DNA from: Candidatus Hebobacterum abditum | Lineage (GTDB): Bacteria; Armatimonadota; Hebobacteria; Hebobacterales; Hebobacteraceae | Direction: 5' to 3' | Assembly: GCA_029821875.1 (NCBI GenBank) | Contig: JALGXW010000014.1 | Location: forward strand, 62,001 to 126,000 | DNA length: 64,000 nucleotides | In this document: one piece after another, positions 17,803 through 25,589 of the stretch | Layout of the letters: every line of letters begins with the position of its first letter | Numbering within the stretch: the stretch's first letter is position 1 | The notes under the pieces: generated by a model | The model's database searches: none | What the model was told of the DNA's origin: nothing | What the model saw: the letters and a program-made list of their open reading frames with translations, nothing else | Program-made: the position numbers and the translations under genes

Positions 17803-19383
17803 ATGTCCCGCGGCCGCGAACCAGCCAGCAAACGCCGCCTGCTCGCGCGGATCGTTGTGATCGGCGCCGTGCTGGGCGCGGTCTGGCTCCTGGTCGGCGC
17901 GGCGCGTGCTAGGGTCCCTCCGCCGCCGCTGCCGATCCCGCACACGTGGACTCCTCCGCTAGACGGCGCGGCCGGGCTCGCGCGGGCGCGGGAGCAGGCG
18001 GCCGGCGCGAATGCGGTCATCTGCGTGCTCGACGCCGCGCGGGCCGATCACCTCGGCTGCTACGGCTACCCGCGCGACACCACTCCCACCATCGATCGGC
18101 TGGCGGAGGAGTCAGTGGTCTTCGACCGGCACTTCTGCCAGCACACCCAGACGAAGGGCTCCATCGCTTCGCTCTTCCTCTCCCAGTACCCGCACACCCA
18201 TGGCGCGCTCCGCCATAGGAGGCCGCCCCGCGACGCCTTCAGCATCGAACAGGGATTCCAGCAGGCCGGCTACACCACCGCGCTGTTCGCCTCCAATATG
18301 TGGGTATCGCCCGTGAGGGGCATGGGGCTCGGGTTCGACTGGGTGGTCGCGCCCGGGGTGGACGCTCGGAGCCTGGGGCCAGCGCCCGGGATGCAGCTTG
18401 GGATCCTGGGGTCAGCGCGCGGCGACGAGCCGCCCGGCGAATCCCTGAACAACCGGGGCCCCGAGGCCCTGCTCGCGCGCATCGCGCGCTGGCTGGAGGA
18501 GAAACCATCGGGGCCGTTCTTCGCCTTTGTCCACTTCCTGCCACCCCACCTCCCCTATGCCGCGCCCGACGAACTCGCCCGCGCGTTCGCGGGGGAGCGA
18601 CCCCCCACGTGGTGGAGGGGCCGGTTCCCTTTCCGCGAGGTGAGGGACGCCAACACCGCGGGGGACCACGCTCGCCCAGGCCCCGACCTCGTCAACCGCT
18701 ATGACGCAAATCTGCTGTGGGCGGATCGCGTGGTGGGCGAGCTGGTGGGCCTGCTGCGGCGCGCCGGCGTGCTCGACCACACGCTGCTGATCATCACCGC
18801 CGACCACGGCGAGACCTTCGGCGAACACGGCTTCAAGTGGCACCCCGCCTGCCCCTATGATGAGACCATCCGCGTGCCCCTGCTCCTCCGCTTCCCGGGC
18901 GACGAGCGGCCCGCGGGGCGGGTGGCCGCGCTCACCGAATCCATCGACCTGCTGCCCACGATCTACGAGCTGCTCGGGCTGTCCTACCCGACCGAGTCGG
19001 TCCAGGGGCGTTCGCTCTTGCCGCTCCTCACGGGGGAGCAGCGCGCCGTGCGCAGCTACGCGTTCTCTCTGACCGAGGGCGACCCGCCCTGCGCGGTCAT
19101 CCGCGGCGAGCGCTACAGCCTGCTGCTGTTCGAGGGCGGGAAGCTCCGGGCGCTCTACGATACCGAGGCCGACCCCTGGCAGACCCGAAACATCGCGGAC
19201 GAGCAGGAGGACCAGGTGCAGCGGATGCTGCAGGCCTTCGAGGAATACGCCCGCGCCCAGCGCTACCCACCGCTCCAGTATCTCGACCCCGAGGCGCCCA
19301 GCTTGCTGCCCGACGCGCCGCCCGAAGAGCCGCTGTCACCGGAAGTCCGCGAAGAACTCGAAGCCCTCGGCTACCTGAAGTAG
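17803..19383 (+). CDS. Sulfatase-fold (alkaline-phosphatase superfamily) membrane enzyme with Thr at the nucleophile position
   Basis: The protein has 526 residues with one N-terminal transmembrane anchor (about 13-34). The sulfatase fold shows DAARADHLGCYGYPRDTTPTIDRL, SLFLSQYPHTHGA, ITADHGETFGEHG and HPACPYDETIRVPLL. The usual C/S-x-P-S-R formylglycine motif is replaced by TKGSI (117-121): Thr for Cys, Gly for Pro, Ile for Arg. A formylglycine sulfatase is therefore unlikely. A Thr nucleophile is known in LtaS-type phosphoglycerol transferases of the same superfamily, so a phospho- or sulfo-transferase is possible. The ATG at 17803 is chosen because the preceding sequence is the sigma remnant. 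Confidence 0.78.
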   Translation: MSRGREPASKRRLLARIVVIGAVLGAVWLLVGAARARVPPPPLPIPHTWTPPLDGAAGLARAREQAAGANAVICVLDAARADHLGCYGYPRDTTPTIDRLAEESVVFDRHFCQHTQTKGSIASLFLSQYPHTHGALRHRRPPRDAFSIEQGFQQAGYTTALFASNMWVSPVRGMGLGFDWVVAPGVDARSLGPAPGMQLGILGSARGDEPPGESLNNRGPEALLARIARWLEEKPSGPFFAFVHFLPPHLPYAAPDELARAFAGERPPTWWRGRFPFREVRDANTAGDHARPGPDLVNRYDANLLWADRVVGELVGLLRRAGVLDHTLLIITADHGETFGEHGFKWHPACPYDETIRVPLLLRFPGDERPAGRVAALTESIDLLPTIYELLGLSYPTESVQGRSLLPLLTGEQRAVRSYAFSLTEGDPPCAVIRGERYSLLLFEGGKLRALYDTEADPWQTRNIADEQEDQVQRMLQAFEEYARAQRYPPLQYLDPEAPSLLPDAPPEEPLSPEVREELEALGYLK

Positions 19384-19396
19384 TGACTGAGGGCCG

Positions 19397-19452
19397 ACGC
19401 TTTCTGAGCCTGGCTCTCGGGTTCGTCGGGCTCCGATCGCTGCGGGGGCAGG
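19397..19452 (+). pseudogene. Remnant of the 3' end of a TauE/SafE gene
   Basis: This stretch (CGCTTTCTGAGCCTGGCTCT and onward) aligns with the last coding bases of the exporter at 17527-17583, at about 80% by eye and in the same order and strand. No upstream part of the gene is present. With the sigma remnant at 17597 it shows that an exporter-sigma block was duplicated and then interrupted. Confidence 0.7.
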
Positions 19453-19535
19453 GCTCGGCGCTTCCCCGATCACGACAGGAGGGCAAGGGGCCTTGCCGAA
19501 GTGTGCCTTGAGTGGATCCTGCTCACTCCCGATAC

Positions 19536-20102
19536 ATGAGCGCCGACATGCGCGAGTCCAACCTGCTCCAGCCCGACAAAACGGGCCTGCTCGTCATCGA
19601 CCTCCAGCAGCCGCTGCTGGAGGTGATGTGGAACCAGCAGGAGCTGATCGCCAACGTGCGACGCCTGGCCGAAGGAGCGCGGATCCTCGAGTTGCCGGTT
19701 CTCGTCACGGAGCAGAATCCCGAGAAGCTGGGCCCTACTGCGTCCGCCGTCGCGGAGGTGCTGGAAGGTCGATCGCCTCTTCCCAAGATGGCCTTCTCCT
19801 GCTGCCGGGAGGAGGGATTCATGGAGGCGCTGCGGAGCCTGGATCGGGGCGCCTGGCTGCTTTGCGGTGTCGAGGCACATGTCTGCGTCAGCCAGACCGC
19901 GGTCGACCTACTCGACCACGGACACGACGTTCACGTCGCTGCCGACGCGGTGGGCTCCCGCGTCCGGGCGAACTGGGAGGCGGGGCTGGAGCGAGCGCGA
20001 CGAGCCGGCGCGATCATCACCACCACTGAGATGGCGCTGTTCGAGCTGCTCGAACGGGCGGGGACGGACCAGTTCAGAGCCGTGCAGCGGCTGATACGCT
20101 GA
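19536..20102 (+). CDS. Isochorismatase-family cysteine hydrolase
   Basis: The protein has 188 residues. The cysteine-hydrolase triad is visible: Asp in LLVIDLQQPLL, Lys in LPKMAFSC, and the nucleophile Cys in CGVEAHVCVSQTAVDLL, with the typical cis-peptide region before it. The VEAHVCV form is that of YcaC-like members rather than true isochorismatases. The substrate is unknown. Starts at 19536 or 19548 are both possible; neither has a strong ribosome site. The gene lies between a TauE/SafE remnant and the sigma promoter, so it may have been inserted into an ancestral exporter-sigma pair. Confidence 0.85.
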   Translation: MSADMRESNLLQPDKTGLLVIDLQQPLLEVMWNQQELIANVRRLAEGARILELPVLVTEQNPEKLGPTASAVAEVLEGRSPLPKMAFSCCREEGFMEALRSLDRGAWLLCGVEAHVCVSQTAVDLLDHGHDVHVAADAVGSRVRANWEAGLERARRAGAIITTTEMALFELLERAGTDQFRAVQRLIR

Positions 20103-20172
20103 TCCGCGAGCCATGATAGAGGCCACCTCGCGCCCGGCCGCTCGCCCTGGCGCGAAGGGCGCCCACGCAGAG

Positions 20173-20209
20173 TGCAACCTTTCGACCCGGATTGGGATCA
20201 TTGGTATGA
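20173..20209 (+). promoter_or_regulatory. Putative ECF-type promoter of the sigma/BtrH-like gene
   Basis: TGCAACCT (20173-20180) has the GCAAC core seen in many ECF -35 elements, and about 16 bp later comes CATTGGTATGA, where the -10 would lie. The whole segment is conserved in the remnant at 17597. ECF factors often drive their own genes, so self-regulation is likely but unproven. Confidence 0.55.
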
Positions 20210-20251
20210 GGGCGGTCGGGCGAGAGCGGCCGTGGGTCCGGAGTAGGGAGC

Positions 20252-21874
20252 ATGACGAAAGCGACTGACGGCGAACTCGTAGGGCTCACCCGGGGCGGCG
20301 ACCGCGACGCCTACGGGGAGCTGGTGGCCCGCTATCAGGGCCACGTGTATGCCCTCGCCTACAGCCTCACGGAGAACTGGGCGGAGTCGCAGGACATCGC
20401 CCAGGAGACTTTCATCCGCGCCTACGTGAACCTCGACGGGCTCCGCGATCCGGAACGCTTCCCCGCCTGGCTGCGGCGGGTTACCTTCAGTGTGGCGATG
20501 AAGTGGCTGAAGGCCTACCGGCCGGGGCTGTTCCAGCAGCTCGACGGCCGGGTGGACCTCGACACCCTCGAGATCCCCGACTTCCGGCCGGGGCCGCCGG
20601 AGGTGGTGGAGAAGAGGGAGCTGGCCAGGGCCGTGCAGGGCGCCATCGGCGAGCTTCCCGCCAAGTACCGCGTGCCGCTGACGATGTTCCACCTCGACGG
20701 CCTCTCCTATCAGAAAGTCGCCGACTTCCTGGACATCCCGCTGGGCACGGCCAAGTCGCTCATCCACCGCGCCCGGGCGAAGCTCAAGGGCGCGCTGGCA
20801 GGCTACGCATCAGAGGAGGTCACTCCCATGGTTCAAGAGGTCTTCGACGAGCACCGGCTGCCGGAGGAGTTCGCGCAGAAGGTGCTGGATAATGTGCCGA
20901 CACTGGGTTGGGGGACGGGGCGCGAGTGCACCTTCGCGGGTGCGCTGGAGGCGGCGCTCACGCCCACCGACCATCCCTACAGGTACAGCGACCTGCTCGG
21001 CTTCACCGGCCTCGCCTTCCGTACGCGGTGGTTCTGCGGGGATGATGGGGCGCGGTGGTGCCCCTCCTGCGCGGTGGGCGAGATGGAGGAGGAGATCGCG
21101 GCGGTCGAGAAGGCGACCGGCTGGCCGCTGCGGGTGCACTTCCTACAGGGAGATGATGTGGCAAACGTGGAGCAGACCAGGACCGACATCGTCAAATCGA
21201 TCGACGAGGGCCGCGCGGTTCTCGCCTACGAGCCGGAGTTGAACATGGATGTGGTGTACGGCTACGAGCAGGGCGGGAAGATGCTGCTTCTGCGCGACTA
21301 CGCCAAGGGGGAGGAGCCGCTCCGGCTGTCGCCCTCGAAGCTCGGCTTCCTCATGTTGTTCATCGGTGACCGCGGGGAGGCAATGTCTCGGCGCGAGGCG
21401 ATCATCGAATCGCTGAGGATCGCGGCCCGCAACTGGCGCCGCGAGCGCGGACACGCAGGGCCGGGCGAGTACTGGTATGGGAGGGCCGCGCTCGAGCACT
21501 GGATGGCGGACATCGAAGGGGCGGAGGAGCTGTCGGAGGAGGATCTGGACCAACTGCGCTCGGTCACCTGGTGGAACTTCACCACCATACACGACGCGAG
21601 GAAGACTGCGGTCACGTACCTGAGGGAGATCGCGGAGGAACTCGGCGGCGAGGCAGTGGAGGCGCTGGGGCGCGCCGCGGACATCTACGCGGAAGAGGTG
21701 AAGCTGTTCGACGCGGCCGCGGCGGAGCCGCAAGTCTTCATCGGATCGGCCGAGGGATGGACCGACGATGCGGGCCGCCGCGAGCGAGAGGTCTTGACCC
21801 GAGCGATCGAGCTGGAAGAGAAGGCCATCGCGGAGATCGAGCGCGTGTTGGAGCAGTTGCCTGCCGATGGCTAG
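20252..21874 (+). CDS. ECF sigma factor fused to a BtrH-like C-terminal domain
   Basis: The protein has 540 residues against about 180 for a normal ECF factor. Region 2 is at about 10-85 (ARYQGHVYALAYSLTENW, QDIAQETFIRAYVNL, FPAWLRRVTFSVA). Region 4 is at about 125-185 (LPAKYRVPLTMFHLDGLSYQ, FLDIPLGTAKSLIHRARAKL). From about 205 comes a domain with GRECTFAGALEAAL, YSDLLGFTGLAFRTRWF, DIVKSIDEGRAVLAYEPE and a helical end. The next gene carries the same domain, which resembles BtrH_N plus DUF4872. The Cys in GREC could be catalytic or acyl-carrying. Extended ECF factors often use such tails as built-in regulators. The gene overlaps the next by 8 bp (ATGGCTAG), implying coupled translation. Confidence 0.82.
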   Translation: MTKATDGELVGLTRGGDRDAYGELVARYQGHVYALAYSLTENWAESQDIAQETFIRAYVNLDGLRDPERFPAWLRRVTFSVAMKWLKAYRPGLFQQLDGRVDLDTLEIPDFRPGPPEVVEKRELARAVQGAIGELPAKYRVPLTMFHLDGLSYQKVADFLDIPLGTAKSLIHRARAKLKGALAGYASEEVTPMVQEVFDEHRLPEEFAQKVLDNVPTLGWGTGRECTFAGALEAALTPTDHPYRYSDLLGFTGLAFRTRWFCGDDGARWCPSCAVGEMEEEIAAVEKATGWPLRVHFLQGDDVANVEQTRTDIVKSIDEGRAVLAYEPELNMDVVYGYEQGGKMLLLRDYAKGEEPLRLSPSKLGFLMLFIGDRGEAMSRREAIIESLRIAARNWRRERGHAGPGEYWYGRAALEHWMADIEGAEELSEEDLDQLRSVTWWNFTTIHDARKTAVTYLREIAEELGGEAVEALGRAADIYAEEVKLFDAAAAEPQVFIGSAEGWTDDAGRREREVLTRAIELEEKAIAEIERVLEQLPADG

Positions 21875-23018
21875 CAAAGCGCACGAGAGGAAGCGAGGGG
21901 CCGAGGACCCCATCACCAGGCGCAGCTTCCTGCAGAAGATGGGGATGGGCGCGGCCGCGCTGTCCATGGGCGTGCTGCCGGAGGGGGCCGCTGCCGCAAC
22001 GAACAGGCGGCGGGCCGACCAGAGAGAGGGGAGAACCATGAAAGTACCCATGAAGGTGGAGTACGAGTTCGTCTGGCTGTCCTGGGTGGCCTCGGCGACC
22101 GGCTGCCTGAAGGCCCTCGGCGTCGACTGTGGCCCTGCGGAGGTGGCCGGCTACTCGGGCTATGCCTTTATGCTCAATGTCCCCACAGGGCTCCATCCCT
22201 CCGGGCCGACCGCGTTCGACTGGGGCCTGCTCCATCGCGGCGTGTCGCTGTTGGGCCGGTCCACGCTGGTCTTCCACGGCGCCCACTGTCCCTGTGAGAT
22301 GAAGAGCGAGGCCGAGGCCAAGCGCGTTCGCGCGGAGATGCGAGCGGCCTACGAGATGGTGGAGAGAGAGATCGCCGCCGGGCGTCCCTGCGTTATCTGG
22401 GGAACTTATGATCCGGACTTCGGCATCGCCGTCGGGGTCGAGGATGACACTTACCTGGTGGAGACCTTCCGGCGCGGCACCGACGAGCCGCAGACTCCCA
22501 TCCCGTACGACGGGCTCGTCTGCCCCTCGGGCGCCTACGCGCTCGCCTTTCCCACCGCCATCGGGGTGCCCCGCCGCCAAGGAGACCGCGAGGCCCTCCG
22601 CCACGCGGTCACGATGCTCAACTACAAGCATGGCGACCCGCAGTACGCGAACGGCCAGGCGGGCTATGATCGATGGATCGAGAGCCTTGAAGGTGGCGAG
22701 GCCGAGCCCCATGGCAACAGCTACAACGCGCACTGCTGGGAGGAGGCGAGACGCTTCGCCCGCGACTTCCTCGCCCGCGTGTCGACGCGCAATCGCGACA
22801 TGTCGGACGCGCTGGCCCCGGCCATCGCCGCCTATGGAGAGGTCGTCGAGCCCCTCGACAAGCTGACCGACCTCTTTCCCTTTCCGGATAGAGACCGGAA
22901 GGTCGATGACCCCCAGGTCCGAGCCAAGGCCATCGAACACCTCCGCGCCGCCAAAGCCGCCGACACGCGAGCCGCGGCTGCGCTCACAGCGGCGGCCGGA
23001 GAGTGGCCGCCGGAGTAG
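21867..23018 (+). CDS. Tat-exported protein with the same BtrH-like domain as the sigma tail
   Basis: The protein has 383 residues. The N-terminus carries a twin-arginine signal (TRRSFLQKMGMGAAALSMG). The mature part shows ATGCLKALGVDC, YSGYAFMLNVPTG, EREIAAGRPCVIWGTYDPDF and GQAGYDRWIESLE, which line up one by one with GREC, YSDLLGFTGLAF, VKSIDEGRAVLAYEPE and GRAALEHWMADIE in the sigma C-terminal domain. The Cys in ATGC is the best candidate active residue. A strong internal ribosome site and ATG at 22038 could also give a cytoplasmic form. It could be the extracytoplasmic partner of the sigma factor. The function is not known. Confidence 0.75.
   Translation: MASKAHERKRGAEDPITRRSFLQKMGMGAAALSMGVLPEGAAAATNRRRADQREGRTMKVPMKVEYEFVWLSWVASATGCLKALGVDCGPAEVAGYSGYAFMLNVPTGLHPSGPTAFDWGLLHRGVSLLGRSTLVFHGAHCPCEMKSEAEAKRVRAEMRAAYEMVEREIAAGRPCVIWGTYDPDFGIAVGVEDDTYLVETFRRGTDEPQTPIPYDGLVCPSGAYALAFPTAIGVPRRQGDREALRHAVTMLNYKHGDPQYANGQAGYDRWIESLEGGEAEPHGNSYNAHCWEEARRFARDFLARVSTRNRDMSDALAPAIAAYGEVVEPLDKLTDLFPFPDRDRKVDDPQVRAKAIEHLRAAKAADTRAAAALTAAAGEWPPE
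22027..22040 (+). promoter_or_regulatory. Internal ribosome site and second start codon
   Basis: The segment AGGGGAGAACC followed by ATG at 22038 lies in frame just after the Tat leader and begins MKVPMKVEYEFVW. It is a better ribosome site than the one at the first start, so a second, signal-less product is possible. Confidence 0.5.
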
Positions 23019-23126
23019 ATCGTCTCTCTCACACAGCTCGGCAGCTCGCCCATGCCGCTTCATTCTCAGCCGTTGGCGGCGGCCCCTGCGGCGGGTGATC
23101 GGGATGTGGCCGCGGGAGGAGGGGAG

Positions 23127-25208
23127 CTAGAGGCACCAGATGGCCTTGATGGCGAGGCGGTTAACCCACTCTTCGGCATTGGGGTCGCCCACCACGACCA
23201 GCAGGTCCATGCCGCGCCGGAGCCGCTGGCGATAGGCCGCGTAGGCGTTGGTGTCCGTGCCGTGGCGCACGACCCGCGCGCTGGCTGTCTTCCCTTCGCC
23301 CACCTCGTAGGTCGTCTGAAGGACGCCCAGGCTGGCGGTCTCTGCGGGGACGACGTTGCCCTCATCGTCGAGGTCGGCGGCGGTGACGCGCTCGAGTCCG
23401 ATCCGCATCGACCACCGCGGGGCGAGGCGGAAGGCCTGGTATATCTCTGCGAAGCGGTAGTCCTCGCCATAGTGCTCTCCCCAGACCCACCTCAGGCCGC
23501 CCCCTCGGTACATGTCGTTCCGGTTCCAGCCGAACCGGAGATATCTCTCTTCGCTGTCGAAGCCATCGCGCACACCGGTCTCGGCGCCGACCCGGAGTCT
23601 CGTGCCCGCCCGCCAATCGACATCGTACCCGACAGCGAGCCGCCGACGCGGGCCTTGCTCGGAGTGGCCGTAGTTGTAGCGAAGGTCATACTCCCTCTCT
23701 TGCACGCTGCTGTCGTCGTAGGAGATCTCGTAGTCGAAGTGATAGTAGGTGTTCCTGACCCCGGTCTCGTACACGAGCCCGTCATCGGCCCGGAACTCGG
23801 GGCCGATCTGCTCGACGCCGACATGCCAGTCCAGCCCCTGCCGCCGGCGCTCCCCGACCTCATAGGTGACCATGGTGTCATCGCCGCCCTCGCCCTGGGT
23901 GTGGCTGCCAAACAGGTCGCCCCAGACATAGCGGTCGACGTCCTCTCCCGGCCAGTCCCAGCTCCCGAACACCGAGTAGGCGCGGTTGTCCGGCTCTCCG
24001 GGCACGCGCCGGTCGACGCCGTTGAAGCCGATCCCACCCGTGGTTCCGAAGTGGTGCTGGTAGCTGCAGACGAAGTGGTTCTCGCCTCCGCGCCGGTAGG
24101 CGTCGAGCACCCCGAACCGCTCCGCGCCGACGGTGCCGAAGGCCTTCGCCCCGAGATCGAAGTCCTCCACTCTCCTGCTGTAGAAGAGGTTGGACCAGGG
24201 GAAGTAGCCGCTCCCCTCCTGGAAGAAGGGCCGGGGATCCGGCAGCCACCGCTCGGTGTAGGTGAAGTCGATCGTCTCCACCACGTCCTCAATGTTGCTG
24301 AAGTCGGGGTTGGCCGTGGCGAGGGCCACCACGCCGTTGGAGAGGGTGCCTCTCGCGTCCAGGCCCGCGGTCAGAAGCTCTCTCTCCCCCTCCTCTTCCG
24401 ACAGCACGGAGAGCGCGTAGGGCATGAGCACATACCGGAACCGCACGGGAGGCGTCTCGAGGCCCGTCCATCGAGCGCAGTTCTGCGTGTCGAAGACCTT
24501 GGCGAAGCAGGCCGGCCAGAGGGAGCGGTCCTCCTCGCGGGCCAGCACGCGGGCGAAGTCGAAGCGAAAGCAATCCTGGCCGTCGGGATAGCGGAGGATA
24601 GACTAGGGGATCTCTATCTCGGCCGTCCAGCCTCCCTCATCGATGGCCGCCGCCGCCCGCCAGTCGCCTCGCCACTCGATCTTCTCCGAGGTGCCGCCCG
24701 GCACGTAGTCCCACTGGGTGCCGGCCGGGTTGACGCGGAAGGAGTAGAAGTTCTGGCTGTTGTTCTCCACGTCCAGCCAGAACTGCACCTGGTCATCCAG
24801 GCCGAGGCCTCCCTGGCGCTTCTTCTGGTCGCACCGGATCTCGGAGGGCCTGGCGTCATGGCAGCGGAAGGCGACGTAGATCGCCCGGGAGTCATAGCAC
24901 AGCCAGGCCTCGGTGCGCTCGTGCTCGGGCGCGTCGATCCGCTGCCGCCAGAAGCCGTCTATGTGAGTGGCCTGCTCCCAGCAGGCGTCGTCGAGGACGC
25001 CGTCGATAACGGGCGGCTCGGCGATCGCCGCCGCCGGGACCGAGGGCGGGCCGGTTGCGGCCTCGCCGGCCGTCTCCACGGCCTTGCCCACCTCCACAGC
25101 TTCGCCGACCTCCTCCGCGGCCCAAAGAGGCGCGGTCGCAGAGGCCGCCAGCACGGCACACATGATTGTTGCCAGCAAAGCAGTGAGTCTCATTCTCGAA
25201 TCGGACAC
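23127..25208 (-). pseudogene. CBM9-like/DUF5916 outer-membrane protein interrupted by an in-frame TAG
   Basis: This is a paralogue of the gene at 25590, with 693 codons. A signal peptide is followed by a CBM9-like domain (PPVIDGVLDDACWEQATHID, KTEAWL-like RTEAWLCYDS) and then a long beta-barrel-type region ending VNRLAIKAIWCL, a C-terminal aromatic end typical of outer-membrane barrels. Codon 202 (24603-24605) is TAG in the context EIEIP-stop-SILRYPDG. The paralogue has Phe there (EIPFSILRYPDG), so TTC became TAG. The frame is intact on both sides. It is either a recent pseudogene, an error in sequencing or assembly, or a readthrough codon. The GTG at 25208 has AGGAGGGG 9 bp upstream. Confidence 0.85.
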
Positions 25209-25306
25209 AGTCTGGAACCCCTCCTAATTCGTGTCTCTCAATGGGCCCTCGCCCCAGCGCCGACCGACGAAGCTACCGCACGATCGGCCGGGCCCAGAAT
25301 GGGAAG

Positions 25307-25332
25307 CGCCACAGGCCTGGGTGCCTGTGGCG
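25307..25332 (-). terminator. Hairpin in the leader of the interrupted DUF5916 gene
   Basis: CGCCACAGGC and GCCTGTGGCG form a perfect 10-bp stem with a 6-base loop. On the minus strand it is followed by CTTCCCATTC, not a clear U-run. It may be an attenuator lying between the leader peptide at 25370 and the gene start at 25208, or the end of the upstream transcript. Confidence 0.55.
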
Positions 25333-25369
25333 TCGTCTTTGGTGTGCTGTGGCTGGTGAGGTCAGCCGG

Positions 25370-25435
25370 TCACAGGGCCTTCAGGCACGGGAGGCGGAGG
25401 CGATCCGCGAGGACCGAGATGTGAGCAGCACACAT
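25370..25435 (-). CDS. Possible 21-residue leader peptide
   Basis: The small frame starts with an ATG preceded by AAAGGAGGT (minus strand, 25446-25454) and begins MCAAHISVLADRLRL. It lies directly behind a near-perfect promoter and before a stable hairpin, the layout of an attenuated leader. The peptide has no run of one amino acid, so no amino-acid signal is obvious. Translation is not proven. Confidence 0.45.
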   Translation of the reverse strand: MCAAHISVLADRLRLPCLKAL

Positions 25436-25480
25436 GATCGTCGCCACCTCCTTTCACCTGAATTGCCGTACGGAAGTGCG

Positions 25481-25509
25481 AGTATAGCGGGGCGCCGACC
25501 CCTTGTCAA
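25481..25509 (-). promoter_or_regulatory. Near-consensus sigma70 promoter
   Basis: On the minus strand TTGACA (25504-25509) and TATACT (25481-25486) are separated by exactly 17 bp. Transcription would begin near 25474, giving a leader of about 265 bases before the DUF5916 gene that starts at 25208. Confidence 0.75.
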
Positions 25510-25589
25510 CCCCTCGTTTGCCGGCGAAAGACCGTGAGGCCCCGGGCCGCCGTCGGCCGGCCAACTGTCAGCCGCTGGACTCCGTGCGG

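Noticed and set aside
23052-25424. A 790-codon open frame on the plus strand across the DUF5916 gene
   Set aside because: It is antisense to a gene with family motifs in the minus frame. Its length reflects GC bias only. It does not explain the TAG codon.
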